A stretch of DNA of 64,000 nucleotides. Source: Centrapalus pauciflorus. Taxonomy: Eukaryota > Streptophyta > Magnoliopsida > Asterales > Asteraceae. The stretch spans positions 45,001 to 109,000 of the forward strand of contig JAANYP010000148.1 in assembly GCA_020465985.1 (NCBI GenBank), in the 5' to 3' direction. The notes under the pieces were generated by a model. It did not search any database. It saw nothing but the letters and a program-made list of their open reading frames with translations, and had not been told where the DNA came from. The position numbers were made by a program, and so were the translations under genes. Below, piece after piece: positions 13,712-28,849 of this stretch (the first letter of the stretch is position 1; each line of letters starts with the position of its first letter).

Positions 13712-14680
13712 TTTTTAAAGCCAATATATATTATTAAAGAAACAAACTCAAAAATACAAAAATGAGGTTTGGCAAGACATAGAACAACCGCAACAAAAAG
13801 CTACACGAATTAACCAAAACAAAGAGGCCTAACATAAATAAAAAAAAATAGCAAACTAACTATTTGAAGGATGGCCCATGCAACAACAATAAAAACAAAC
13901 TCCTTCTAAACAACTCACACCCAACATAGAGAGCCCAAAGAAACATAGCATCTCTGTTACATCATGTTAACTCATACCAAACACAATATCAGGATGGCAA
14001 CACCACATATGCCATCCCAATTTGAATTTGCCGTTGTGATCGTTTATCCAATCACGACAAACGGACACCAAGGGGATGACAAGATCGGCAAACACCGCTC
14101 TCCACCTTTGGCATGACAGGCATGGACGCCATTTAGCCAAACATGTGCCCGATCTCTCTCTTCTTTTAACCCTCAAACCCTTTAATATATAAAAAAAAAA
14201 GAGAGAAAAAAGAGGAATAACAAAAATGGTAAACCTAACCTTCTTAAATGGGAAAACTAGTAACAAAATGACAAAAATGATATGACGATGACGTGATGAC
14301 AAAAAGAAAGTGGTAAAATTGCCACAACTCCCGTCGGCCATATAAGAGTGGAGTTGAATTTCAAAACATGTGAGGTGCCGTTGCATGTGATTACCCTTGA
14401 ACACCTTTAGGTTCCTCGATCTCTATAAAGGATGACCACACCACAGCTTGCCAAACCATCTTTTGCATAAAAAAAAAAAAAAAGGTTTCGCTTCATGAAT
14501 TAAAAAGTCTGCTGGTGAGGAACACAAAAGGTCACAAATAGATTCCATCAAGACAAAGTATAATGCCAGACTCTTTTACTATCCAGACAGTTAAATAAGC
14601 AATGCTCTAAGGTTTCCTTGACCTCCCCGCATCGAGGACAAAGTGACGAGTTTCTATTTTCAGTTTTAATGATATTAAAT
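13712..14680 (-). mobile_element. LINE (non-LTR retrotransposon) 3-prime fragment
   Basis: Read on the minus strand, 14660-14560 encodes a zinc-binding motif, CPRCGEVKETLEHCLFNC, followed by a Val-Trp-His context. This matches the zf-RVT domain that follows reverse transcriptase in plant LINEs. Downstream come degenerate sequence and a tail with TTGGCTTTAAAAAAT near 13712-13735, the usual LINE 3-prime end. The frame is broken in several places and the 5-prime part is missing. Directly upstream (in LINE orientation) the sequence runs into a (TA)n tract. Confidence 0.6.
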
Positions 14681-14683
14681 TAG

Positions 14684-14686
<3 letters not shown>

Positions 14687-14777
<91 letters not shown>
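14687..14777. repeat. (TA)n microsatellite
   Basis: About 45 TA units at the truncated end of the LINE fragment. I see no inverted-end element attached to this tract. Confidence 0.95.
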
Positions 14778-14781
<4 letters not shown>

Positions 14782-16476
14782 TTAAATTTAATTTTTTGAA
14801 TATACGAAGATTTGAATACACACACAAACACAAATATTTATAATATGATATCATAAATAAAATTATTTATCATTAATAAAATATATTAATGGGTGAATAA
14901 TGGGTGATCGCCACGAATCAAAAAAGCCATCATCAAAACATTACATTTATGTCTATATATTTTGTATTAGAAAACTCCAAAAGTTTTATGTGGTTTACAA
15001 TGCATTTTGGTGACAAGTTTGAACTGGACTAGTCTAGTTTTACTCCGCTCTTCCTAATCCAATATTCATTAACTAGTTTATGATCCACGTATTATTTGTA
15101 TATTTTTAATTAACTTTAGTTATATATAATATGCATAAGTAAAAATAAAAACAAGAAAAAACAATAATTGTGCTTATCTTTTATTATTTAAAGATAGAAA
15201 ATAGAGTGTATTTATCTTTTATAAAAATAATAAATTTTATTAATCTTTTATTTTTTACAATAATAAGTTGTAATTATATTTTTCAGTGAAATGTAGAGGC
15301 GTGACATTTGATATTCTTCTTTATTATATATAATAATAATAATAATTTTCTCAACTAATTTAAATTTATACATTTAAATTTAATTATGATTATTATGGAT
15401 GATAATGACAGATATTTATTTTAGGTAAATATTAATTTAATATGTTACAACATCTAATTTATTACTAATTCATTAATGAAATGTAATTAATTTAATGAAG
15501 TAATGAAGTAAATTAAGAAAAAGAGGCGAGAAAATGAATTTTTTGTGCATTGTAGAAGTGACACGTGACATGAAATGTTTTGCTTTATTATAGTATTTAT
15601 AAGTTTTAGTTTGATTTTAGTCCAATGTTGTTTTTCCGTTGTTACAAAAAGAACCAGTTGTGAACGCTTGGGTCACCACTAGATGAAGTTCAACCCGACC
15701 TTTTTCAAGTGAAAACTCTAACTAAAGCAGCCCAATATATAACAAGAAATTTTGAGGGGCTAATAAAGCCCGGGTTCATGATTGGCAGCCCATGATTGAC
15801 TTTGAACTGTTGAAGTTGATGTCGGCCTACTTTTGTATTCTTATAGTGTAAAACACTAAAACCCCAATTTGTCAGATATAAATCATGATTTTCAATTTAC
15901 TCATAAATCAATTTCAACTAATTAATATTAGACATGAGAACACTCATAAATTAGGTTGGTTTTACCAATTACAATCCATATGTTCCTCAAGATTATATGT
16001 GAACCATGTCATTTTTTTACTACCATTCATGGTGTCAATTCTTTAGTTTTGACAACATATTGTTTCAACGTAACCTAGGCTGTAATTATCGATGTCACAA
16101 ATTCTTTAATTTATGTTCTTGAGAATTTGTTATGTGGGTGTAAATGTAAATTTATATATAACAAAAATCAATATTTGCATCAACGTTAAATTTCCAAAAT
16201 ATAACGTGTCTTCAATGAGTTATTAAAAATTTTAACCATTTAAATTATTATAATAAGTATACTAGTTATTTGCCATTGTATTACGTGAGATATATTTATA
16301 AAATAATATTTTTGAAAAATAGATTATTATATTACAATTATAAATTTATAATACTTAAATGCTAATATTAAACTCTATAGATAAATCATCTAAATGATAT
16401 AAACTATGAAATTAAAATACATAATATACGGATAAATAAAAATTTTAGTGAATGGATTAAAATGTTAATCCTTGGA

Positions 16477-16479
<3 letters not shown>
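14778..16479. other. Intergenic, no gene seen
   Basis: AT-rich sequence with no supported gene or bounded element. Confidence 0.5.

Positions 16480-16568
<89 letters not shown>
16480..16568. repeat. (TA)n tract, left flank of element A1
   Basis: An uninterrupted TA run that ends exactly where the inverted terminus of the 16569-17551 element begins. Confidence 0.95.
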
Positions 16569-18810
<2,242 letters not shown>

Positions 18811-20442
18811 TTAAGTAGCAATACGTATCCAATTACTTCTACTTGGAACCCCGTCATATACAACTGACAACTGGTAATACCCAGGTGGCGCCACCTCAGC
18901 CGTCGCAGGACATAAACACACCGCAACATAATACCCGGCAATCCTCCGTCGTATCTCCGTCACCTCCAGCACCAGCACCCTCTGGTTCATCGAAAAAGAA
19001 TGTGTTGTAAACGACGGCGCCATCATTGTTACGTACACTTTCCCATTTTCGAATTCTTTCTCCTTTCCCTTCCACCTGAAATTAACCGCTATTTCCTGTT
19101 TGTAATCCAAATTCACCCCAGGTTTTATTTCGGTGATGTTTGGTCGTAATTTTTGGCCGAGTAAATACGGTGGAGAGAAGGCTTCGACGCTAAGCTCCGT
19201 CGGAAAAAGCGCCGAGAAATTGTAGTTGGAATTTGGATTGCTACCGCCGATGATAACACGGCCGTCGGAGAGTAAATGAGCACTTGAATGATACATCCGG
19301 GGAATCTTCGTCGGGTTCAATTTATAGAATGTTTTCGAACGTGTTTCATACAGAACCGGGTTCAATACGGGTTCTCTCGCCATCTCCCACCCGGCGGCTC
19401 CACGTGCGGCGCCGTTTATGATTAAAACATCACCTGTGGGTAACAATAGCATGTCCCCCATGATTCTTCTCAAAGGCATTTCTGTCATTTCCCATCTGGG
19501 TTTCATGTCGTTTAATCTCAGCCGTCCACACGTCTTCGTCCCTTCTACGAACACGTCAGCTAGAGCTTTATCAATGGCGTCCGGCACTGTCCCGCCGCAA
19601 ATAAGAACCTCCGCCACCGGAGGGAATGTGTTCGTACTTCCGGAAAGATTCAACGGGAGCAACACCGAAGAACCAGTGCTCGGATAATTACGTGACACTC
19701 CGCCGGGCATCACCGGATATTCCCGTACAACCTTGTTATGCATGTAATCCAGTAATATAGCACGATCATTGGCAAAAACGAACAAGTTTCCGTCGGTGTT
19801 GAGATGGGTAAATGGGTATAGATTATTGGGAAACGGGTCGGATCTTGTTGTCTCTTGAAGAAACGGGAGCTTATATTCTTCAAACTGTTCACCAGAAGTG
19901 GAAATCTTCTTCGGAATAAACTCATACGTAAACTGGCGTCTACCTCCGACGACTATCACTTTCCCATCCGGCAACAACTGGTTGGAAGCATACCATCTGG
20001 GAGAAACCAACGCATTTGGAATCTCCACCCAATCACAATCGTCACAAGGAGTAAACGTCCGAACCACGCGTTCGCCGTCATTATTCCCACCGGATTGAAT
20101 CAGCACACCGTCGGACAACAAGGCGCCGGAAGAACACCAGGTGTCTGATAAAATGGTGAGTGGACGAACCTCACGTTTTGTAGGGTAAAATTCGACGGAA
20201 TGTGCATAGCAATCCAAACTGGGAGGGCATTTTTGAGTGGGAAAAGTGATGTTTGAAGGGCCACAATCTGTTCGATCAAAGGTGATGATGCGATCATTTG
20301 GTAGCAGAGCCATATGCATGGCGGAAACACCAATGCTTTTCTTTAAAAGCTTCCATTTTCCTTTGGATGGATCAGGTGCAGGTAGTGATGATGATGATGA
20401 AGGAAGTGTTAACAGTAGTAATATTATTACGACTGAAGCCAT
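18811..20442 (-). CDS. Secreted aldehyde/glyoxal oxidase, GLOX-like
   Basis: A single-exon, 543-residue copper-radical oxidase of the glyoxal oxidase/galactose oxidase type, expected to oxidise aldehydes to acids and release hydrogen peroxide in the cell wall. Residues 1-20 form a signal peptide (hydrophobic VVIILLLLTL, then Ser-rich). The N-terminal glyoxal oxidase propeller domain follows from about residue 35, and the C-terminal DUF1929 (Ig-like) domain covers about 436-542. Residues matching the galactose oxidase copper site are all present: Cys103 in SDTWCSSG and Tyr151 in RWYASN, which would form the Cys-Tyr cofactor; Tyr384-His385 in RMYHSSAHLL; and His481 in FTTHSFSMNQR. The ATG at 20442 is the only start giving the signal peptide. 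The gene looks intact and functional. Plant members act in pollen, tapetum or wall remodelling; which role applies here cannot be told. Confidence 0.95.
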   Translation of the reverse strand: MASVVIILLLLTLPSSSSSLPAPDPSKGKWKLLKKSIGVSAMHMALLPNDRIITFDRTDCGPSNITFPTQKCPPSLDCYAHSVEFYPTKREVRPLTILSDTWCSSGALLSDGVLIQSGGNNDGERVVRTFTPCDDCDWVEIPNALVSPRWYASNQLLPDGKVIVVGGRRQFTYEFIPKKISTSGEQFEEYKLPFLQETTRSDPFPNNLYPFTHLNTDGNLFVFANDRAILLDYMHNKVVREYPVMPGGVSRNYPSTGSSVLLPLNLSGSTNTFPPVAEVLICGGTVPDAIDKALADVFVEGTKTCGRLRLNDMKPRWEMTEMPLRRIMGDMLLLPTGDVLIINGAARGAAGWEMAREPVLNPVLYETRSKTFYKLNPTKIPRMYHSSAHLLSDGRVIIGGSNPNSNYNFSALFPTELSVEAFSPPYLLGQKLRPNITEIKPGVNLDYKQEIAVNFRWKGKEKEFENGKVYVTMMAPSFTTHSFSMNQRVLVLEVTEIRRRIAGYYVAVCLCPATAEVAPPGYYQLSVVYDGVPSRSNWIRIAT

Positions 20443-20588
20443 TAATGAGTACAGGAGACCTGAAAATTAAATGGAGTTTGGAGAATGGGTGGAGATCGAA
20501 GAGATGAAGATATATTATAGACAAATGCAAGGAAATTGATGGTCAAGAAAAGTCAATTGTTTGTTGGGGTTGCAATGAATTGAAGGCT

Positions 20589-20597
20589 CTTTATATA
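20589..20597 (-). promoter_or_regulatory. Candidate TATA box of GLOX-like gene
   Basis: TATATAAAG on the minus strand, about 147 bases upstream of the start codon. This would leave a leader of roughly 115 bases. Confidence 0.5.
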
Positions 20598-21744
20598 CAA
20601 TTAAACCTCTTTTCTGAAAGGTTTTTGGCTGATTCTTCTTCATGTTCTTGGAATCATGCACCCTGCACTTTAATGGTGTCAACTTTTTACATACTATGAT
20701 ATAAATGTACTTGTTTGCATACTTTGGTTTTGATACCATAGTTTTAGGTTTAGATATATATCTAAATTAAGGTAATGGAAATTTTCACAAAATTAAGTAA
20801 TCTAATTCCTGATCGTGACTCATTAAAAAGCTCAACATCAATAAGCTAGCTTTTTGAGTCAACTTGGATGGATATTGTTCGATATTCTTAAATCTTAATA
20901 AGTGAGCTTAACCCACTAACTCCAAACATTAATTAACATTGTGTTCTTGAAACAGGTATTAAGGAAGACATGAAAGGTTATAATTAATAAAATCACTATA
21001 TATATTGGATCTTCATCAAACATTTTTATAAAATATAAAGGATCGATCGATGAAAAAAATTAAATCTTAAATTTTCACGAACACATCGGAGGCTTTTTTA
21101 GCCTTGCGAATTTAATTGAAATCATATATAAAATATATATATGATAAATGTAATTAAAATTAAATTAACAAAATACATTATTATACAAGAAAATTTATTT
21201 AAAAAATATTTATAATAAACGAATTAAGTTACAGTTTTGCTCATACAGATTGAGATGAGGTGAACTAAAACTTGACCGCACTCAATACATTTATACTCCT
21301 TGACTTTTTCCGAAACTAAGATTTGTATGAATCATGATGATCATTTATTAGAAGGAATTATTATTATTATTTTTACATAGATTAAATTATTATAATAAAT
21401 AAAGGAACATGTAAAACCAAATCAATACTATCATTATGATTTTAACGATAATGATGAATAATATGTAATTTTAATCTGACTTTTATTTTTTCTTTCAGAA
21501 AATGGATGTTAAAAAAAGGAGATGGGGTAAATTATTAAAACTAAAAACAGAAGGTAGAAGATGAAAAGTAGAATCTTTCTTGACAACTTCATTTTGGTGA
21601 AAACAGAATTAAACCCCTTTATGTGGTAAAGGTGTCCCTTCCTCTACGGTTCTACCTACTATTTTTATTGCCTCATCAACATGTAATTTTGTATTTCTTT
21701 CATTCATTGTACCACATACATGATTTTTGAGTTTATTTTGATGA
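20598..21744. other. Intergenic, upstream of GLOX
   Basis: AT-rich sequence, presumably including the upstream promoter of the GLOX-like gene. No other feature supported. Confidence 0.5.
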
Positions 21745-21753
21745 TAAATTAAA

Positions 21754-22983
21754 GCGTAAATTACTAATTTCGTCATTGTAGTTTAGTAGAAATTATATTT
21801 CGGGTATTTTAACTTCAAAGAATTACACCGACAGTCTTTGTAGTGTTGAAGTTTTGTTACAGATTTCATCCTTTAGTCATTTAAAAATAACCATTTTACT
21901 ATTAATTATTTAATAGTTTTTTTAATATTGTTATTATTATTTATATTATTATTAAATATAAAATTAATCTAAAAAAATTAAAAATGTAAGTAAAGTTAAT
22001 TTAATGTAAAAGACATAAAAATAGTTAATAAAATCTTATAAAGACATAATATAATTTTTTAAATTTAGAAACCTTTTTTGAAACATTAAATAGACTGATT
22101 TTTTTTTTTTTGAGTATCCACTTTTACTATTTTTACTTTAAATTATTTTTATTGTTAATTAAAACATCTATAAAAACATATATATTATTGTTCTTATTAT
22201 TATTGGTAATTACAAACTAAGAATAAAAAGGGTTTTAATTTTAGTTGTTTTTTTGAATTTCTCTAGAAAAAATTCAACGTCTACCCAAAAATAAAATGAA
22301 TTTAAACTTTTTAAAAATTTTGATATTTTGTAAAACTTTTTCAGAAAATGTTAAAAAGCTTAACTTAAAAATTTTCAAAAGGCTTTCAAAACGTTTAAAT
22401 ATTTTCAAAATGATTCAAGTTTTTGACATATCTTTTAAAAACGTTCAAACTATAAAAAGTTTTTAAATTTTTACTAAACATAATGTTAAAAATAATTTTA
22501 TGATTTAAAGAAGAAAGCATTTTTAAAAACGTTCAAACTATAAAATTTTTAAAAAAATTAAAAACGAAGAAAGCATTTGCTTTTTAAAAAGTTTTTAAAT
22601 TTATTTTATGATTTAAAGAAGGTCTATTTATTTATATATTTAAAAAAATCTTAACTCAAACGTTATTCTTTTTATTTTTTAATTAATAATAATAATTATA
22701 AATTCATATGTTTTAATAAACAGTTTATTTTCACTTTTATGTAATTTATATTAAATTAGGTTTACTGATCTTATTAATTTTTAAAATTTGTTTTTAATTT
22801 ATTAATAATAGAAGTAATAATAACTAGTTTAACAATTAAGGGTAAAATGATTATTTTAAATAGATAAATGACGAAATTCGTATCAAAACTTCAACCACAA
22901 AGACTGTCATTTTACTTTTTAAAGTTAAATAACCCAATCATTAACTTCTAATAAGCCACACTAACGAAATTTGTATTTTACCC
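21754..22983. mobile_element. MULE-like element with long inverted ends
   Basis: The left 180 bp or so and the right 180 bp or so form an imperfect inverted repeat. Shared blocks include GACAGTCTTTGT, TTGAAGTTTTG and CATTTTAC. The ends are GCGTAAATTACTAATTTCGT and, read inverted, GGGTAAAATACAAATTTCGT. A 9-bp duplication with 8 of 9 matches (TAAATTAAA / GAAATTAAA, at 21745-21753 and 22984-22992) flanks it, as in Mutator-like elements. It is non-coding and very AT-rich inside. Confidence 0.6.
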
Positions 22984-22992
22984 GAAATTAAA

Positions 22993-25479
22993 ATATAAAC
23001 GGTTGAAAAAATGTTAAACAAGTAAGACTCAATAGACCCAACAAGACACTTACACAATGGTAATTCTAAACACACACCTCCTTGCTATTTACACACTTCT
23101 TTTCCCTGAGAGGAATAATTAAGTTTAATTAGTAAGTACTACCATTAAGAAAAATTATGTTAGAGAATTATGTGTGATTTGTAAAATTTAATTACGGGCG
23201 GTACAATGACGATTCTAGGATCCAAAACTTCTGAGTTCCAACTTTGTTGACAAAATAAATGAGTTATGAACTAGATCAGATCATATTAGAACTAATTAAT
23301 GCATTAAATATTGCTAATATTGTAATATGAAATTCAAATTACTATAAAAGCTTTATATTTGCTCACTACTTTTATTGATAACATCTAATATTTTTTTAAA
23401 TATATGATACTAGACGACCATTTACAAATTGACAACCCATTTTATTACACAGATATTATCTAAATCTTATAAAACCTAAAAATCAATATAATTTAGTATT
23501 TTCTTAAAGTCCTTGGTGTTTATTTTATAATTACTTGGCTAAATTTATTTTATATATAAGGCTCAAGTATCAAATTTTGATCATCCAACTTTTAGATTTT
23601 TTATCGATTTAGCCACTAAACTATTTTTTATACACATTTAGCCATTAAACATTTTTCGTACTGATTTAACCACTGAAAATTGTCCCGATTGTGTCAGTAC
23701 TCTCATATTTTGTACCGATTTAACCATTTTTGAATACACAATGATGTATTCAAATATTCAATTTGTTCAAACAGAGAAAACGACGAAGTATTACGATTTT
23801 CAATTTGTCTGAACGTAAAAAACGACGAACCATTACGATTTTCGATTTGTCTGAACAAAATGACAAATCGTTAATACTATCTGTTTTTCCGAATAAAAAT
23901 AACAAAGATTTTGATTTTCAAAAATTTCGAATGTGAAAAACGACAAACAAATTTGTTTTATGATTATTTCGAACCGAAAAAACGCCAAATTTTAATTTTT
24001 TTGAATACGAAAACAATGAACCATTTCGGTTTTTAGTAATAATAAAATAATATATTTAAATTTGAAGTTAAAGCTAAAATTTGTATAGAAGTTAATAAAT
24101 TCCTATTTTATAGGTACTTATTATTTTGTGAAGATATAAAAGCTGAGATGGCAGCGAACTTGGACGTCTAGTCAGCATCACCTCACATCCATTCAACATC
24201 TATTGCCATTTTGAAAGTATGTTTAGAGTTCAATGCTTAAATAAAAAAAGTGTTAACTGATAAAATACTATTTCATGGAAAAAACATTTTGATGAATTGT
24301 TTTAATAAAAAAGTTATGTCCAGACTGCTATTTCGTGCATAAAACCCAAAATTGAAGTGTTTCCAAGTAGTTATTATTTTCAACGAAATTGAAGCATTTT
24401 TTTTATTTGAAAATTATTAATCCAAGCTTGTTCGTAAATTCAGGTCACAGACACCGGACCATGTGAAAACAATAGGTCAGGAATTTTATACACAATAAAG
24501 TCCATGAGCCTTATGAGATTCATATCAATTTATTTATTTCTTTTTATAAACAAATTATTTATTATCAAATTCGATTTTTAGAATAAAAATTGAAAGTTAA
24601 TATGTCCTGCGACGTTGGGTTTCATGACACTAAGGTATGGCTTTGTGTCCTACATATGTAGCATTGTTTGAATGAAAAACATTATTACTCACCAATTATT
24701 CTCACTTTTATATGCTTGTCCATTTTTGACGTTTTCTTTTTCTACTTGATCTTTATTTTCTAAAAACTTATCCATTTATAGTTATTATACTTCATTAAGG
24801 AGGAACAGGAACAATTGCGTGCTCTAGCAAGTCTATAAGTTTACGATCTAGAATGAGTCTAATTGATGTGATTAGAATATCTGATAAATGAACAACTTAA
24901 TCAAGAGAAATATATGTGCAGGTCCGGTGCTAAGGTAGGAAATCCTAGACATTGTCCGGTTCCCATAGTCTTAACCAGTCTTCGATCCATAAAATCCTAA
25001 TCAATGAACATGTTAAACAAGGGGTGTATATGTGTTGACTATATATGGAGTCAATGGACCCTTTTAGTTTGAACTTTAAAAAGATGCTTGTAGTAGCTAG
25101 TAAAATTTTAGGATTTTTGTATAAAAAAAAAAAATAAATCAAGTTGGTCTTTATTTACGATTAATTCTTAATCATTTTTTACCACCAAAACGTAAGATTT
25201 TCATAAATAAAAAAAAAAAATATGAATTCATTAACTTTTACATCAAAAACAGATTCTAGATGAAAAATAACTTTAATATTGATATGTGTGAGTTACATGA
25301 TATTGGACAATATACAACTTCAATAACGTAACTTGAGCAATATTGTTGTAGTTGTGTTTTGGTCTCACTTAAGGACAATATTACCTCAAACATCCCTGAC
25401 CACTTCCATCACCCTTCACCCCACTACCCGGAGCTTTCTTTCGGTTCATCTTACTCCCCCTAATCTCTATCAACCCTAA
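22993..25479. other. Intergenic, with a degenerate repeat field
   Basis: No gene is recognised. Part of it (23560-23990) is a repeat field listed separately. Confidence 0.5.
23560..23990. repeat. Degenerate short-period repeat field
   Basis: Variants of CGATTTTCRATTTGTCTGAA followed by AAAACGACGAA recur at intervals of roughly 40-60 bases, next to variants of ACCGATTTAACCA. The units are diverged, so period and copy number are approximate. Confidence 0.45.
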
Positions 25480-25620
25480 ATAACCGGTTTCCGATTGGAG
25501 TATTATACATCATTTAAACTCCCGTTAATGATGTAATCCCATTTAAAAATTACACTTTAAAATTATCAACGGGGTTTAAATGATGTGTAATATTTGGCAA
25601 CCGGTTTCAACAATTAAAAT
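25480..25620. repeat. Inverted repeat with AACCGGTTTC ends
   Basis: The left arm has AACCGGTTTCC...TATACATCATTTAAACTCCCGTT. The right arm, inverted, has AACCGGTTGCC...TACACATCATTTAAACCCCGTT. Together they fold into a stem of about 50 bp with a short loop. Another AACCGGTTTC lies about 45 bases further on. It is probably a small fold-back element; no clear target duplication was found. Confidence 0.5.
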
Positions 25621-28600
25621 GTATTTCACGTAGATTATTTACCGGTCCATGTATAATAACCGGTTTCAGATGGTTACCCATTGATAAAACATTGATTTAC
25701 AAATTTTTAGTTAGTTCGGGGTTTTTCTATGCAACGAAAAATGGTTTGGGGTTTTAATCACAAAAAACTGACAAGTTGAGGGTTTTTTTGCCCAATTATA
25801 TCTTTCACAAATGGTCTTTGTATGGATAAAAAGACGAAAATACCCTTGGAGTTAACAGCTAGGTTAACGAAAGTTAAATTGAGGGACCAAAATGTTATAA
25901 AATTTCGGTTTTAGGAGCATCTATGTACTTTGTTTGCTTGATGAACCAAATCTGTAATTTTCTATAAACCACAAGGACCATTCATGTAATTAATTACCTC
26001 TAATAATTATTACGACACTGTCAAGTAAAAAAGGAGTATTATATAGTGAGCCGGGTTTATATAAAAACTCTCATATTTTGTAAGAACATGTATTAAAGTT
26101 TTGAGTTAATATTCAAATCCATATATGCATTTGCTAAAATTTGTATATCTAATTTATAAGTTAATAAATTTAAATAATAAAAATAAGTTCAGTACGATAT
26201 TATGATATTTATTAGCAATATTTAAAGACACTAATGTTTTTATGTTACGAATTTAACTTATAAATTTGTACGTTCAATGGGTAAGTATGTCAATTTGAGA
26301 GTATTTCTTATGTACTTACGAAATAAATATTTCTTACCAAAATCCAACATGCATCCAAAAAGCTATCGTAAGTTTTGAGATGGGCACAAACATCTTCATA
26401 AATAAATAGCATTTATAAAATATGAAATTAATAAAACATAAGATTTATATTACAATTATTGAAGGAAGTGTCAATCGCTGATCACGTGTTTTTTATTTGC
26501 CATACGAAGCATTTACTGTGTTTCAATTCCATGTATAAGATTTATATTACAAATTGCCATTTCTACACTTTATATTCATAGATAGAGATGATGAAGGTCC
26601 AAGAACCAGAGTGAGAGGATAAATGAGAGTTCGAGACCAATAATAAGAAGGAAAGAAAGTGAACGATTTTCCAACTCTGGTAATCTGATTTCTATGTTTC
26701 GATACAACGACGTATTTGATTTAATGAGAATGTACCATTTATTTATCAAAATTTAATGTCTATTTATATATGCGATTTCTCCTAATCTCGAATGATTAAG
26801 TTTTTACATTGAGAAAGATATTGTAAAAATGTTTAGTTTATATTTGATTTTTGATATTTTAATTTATAGATGTAATTTGTAATGTCACATGCATATAACA
26901 TTAAGTGCAATCAAAAGGTTCTAAACAACTGAATCTGTTATAATCATATGTGATCATTTCTAATTCGTTTTTAGTTTGTTTAATACAGTTGATTAGTACG
27001 TACTCAACAATTTTGGCCCACCCATGAACCAAAGATTGGCTACACAACTGGTCCTATGGGGTCAAATAATTAAGGTCCCATTTATTTACATCCTAATGCA
27101 TGCAGTCACTTAGAGATATATTATGTTTTTATCTTTTAATGACTTATGAATAATTTGATTATTAAGTAAACAAACATAAACGGTTACTGATTTATATAAG
27201 TGTAATCTAATCAATATACTTAATTTGAATAAATTTGGACCCTGATTAATAACTCATTCGAAGAAAGGAGGTATACAGTGGATATCATCATGATTGCACA
27301 TGCATATATTATAATGATGCTAGAGAAAGGACATGAAGGGGTTGCAATTAATTAATTTGCATGTCGGTGGCATATTTACGTGGTTTTTTTTATTTTGCCA
27401 AGTCCAATATATAACAATAGTGTCGGTTGACGGGGCCATTCCACAGGGTCACGTACGGCCTAAAACCTAATTATTCAAGCCTTCTCCTCCACACAAATTA
27501 AGGCTCCGGCCATGATATCTTTCCAATCTCACCTCTTCAATTCCTTTCTAGGGCCTTATTATGCATGTTACATCACCCATCATCCATCATCACGTACATG
27601 TACGTTAACTTGTATATATTTATAAACGTGACCAGAGCAGTTTTATGTTTCAAGCATTTAACGAGTTAATTAATTATTCGACCTAGATCAACTTTGTAGT
27701 CAAGTTGCAATCATGCAATTGTTGTATGGTTAACCCAAATGCAATTGTTTATGCAAAATATTCGAAAACAAATCTTGTTAATTGCTGGTTTTAAACCAGA
27801 ACCAATTAGCATTGGTCTAGCGCGCGCTAGAGGCCACTAGTTTGATATATATATATATGTTACAACATCTTATGAAAATTTAATTTATCGCCTTCAATTC
27901 CCAGCTTATTTATGGCCGTTGATCGATGTTGATGCGATTCATCATCATGCTACTATACGTACAGCTTCCAAACCAAGTACTTTGAGATCAGAATCACTTT
28001 GGCATGAAGAAAACATTGATGCTGACATGCATTTTAGGCTAGGCAAACACGTACCATGCTTGGTAAGAAGCATTACATGTATGTCATTAATTATATTCTA
28101 CGTACCATCAATTCAAGATATCCATCTTCGATTAAAGGTATTTAATGCCTGTTTATACGGCCAAACTTATTACCACCAAACCAGATAGTGTTTATCTATG
28201 ATCAATTTCATATGATTATGAAACAAAGAACCAAATTGATATAGATCGATCAATTCGATCACACCCAGTAGATGTAGAATAATGAAACAAATGATCACAT
28301 ATCGAAGTACATATGATTTTGCATGTTTAATTGTCTAAAGTGGATTCGAAACATACAAAACAAATCTAAACCCCACTTGTACCAATCGGCCTTGAGGTCA
28401 GTCTTGTCACTTTCTTCACGTACTCATCCCATATAAAAATAAAATATATTAAGTAGACAACATTATTTTATATATTGTAAAATAACATTCATTTTTAAAA
28501 TCAGAATTTTTCACGTAGCCTTTGGTATGCAAAATGGATCGGCATATATAATTCAATATTCCGATATGAAAAGAATAGAAAGAAATGGCTAAGTTGGTGA

Positions 28601-28849
28601 TCGATCAAGTAGCAGTAATCAGATCAAAACAACTGAGAACAGTCTTTTCATTTTGTCAAATTGATTATTTAATTATTAGGATTAAAATTCAAACATTCTT
28701 CCAGTAAATAAAAATGTGTTAATTTACGTTTTATATGTTTGTGACTTGTCATATTGAACCAATAATTCGATGCTTAGATGTGACAACCTTCAAAAGGAAA
28801 AAGCTTTTAATATCTCAATGAGTACGTTGCCTACCTACGTCGCAATCTA
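25621..28849. other. Intergenic, no gene seen
   Basis: 25690-26000 resembles the diverged terminus of a MULE-type repeat, with the common phrase ACCACAAGGACCATTCATGTAATT-like at its end. Around 27816-27831 lies a perfect 16-base GC-rich palindrome. An open frame at 27919-28188 has no family resemblance that I can recognise. Confidence 0.4.

Noticed and set aside
19418..20507. Several open frames on the plus strand and in other phases over the oxidase gene
   Set aside because: Shadows of the strong GLOX-like coding sequence; none shows a family motif.
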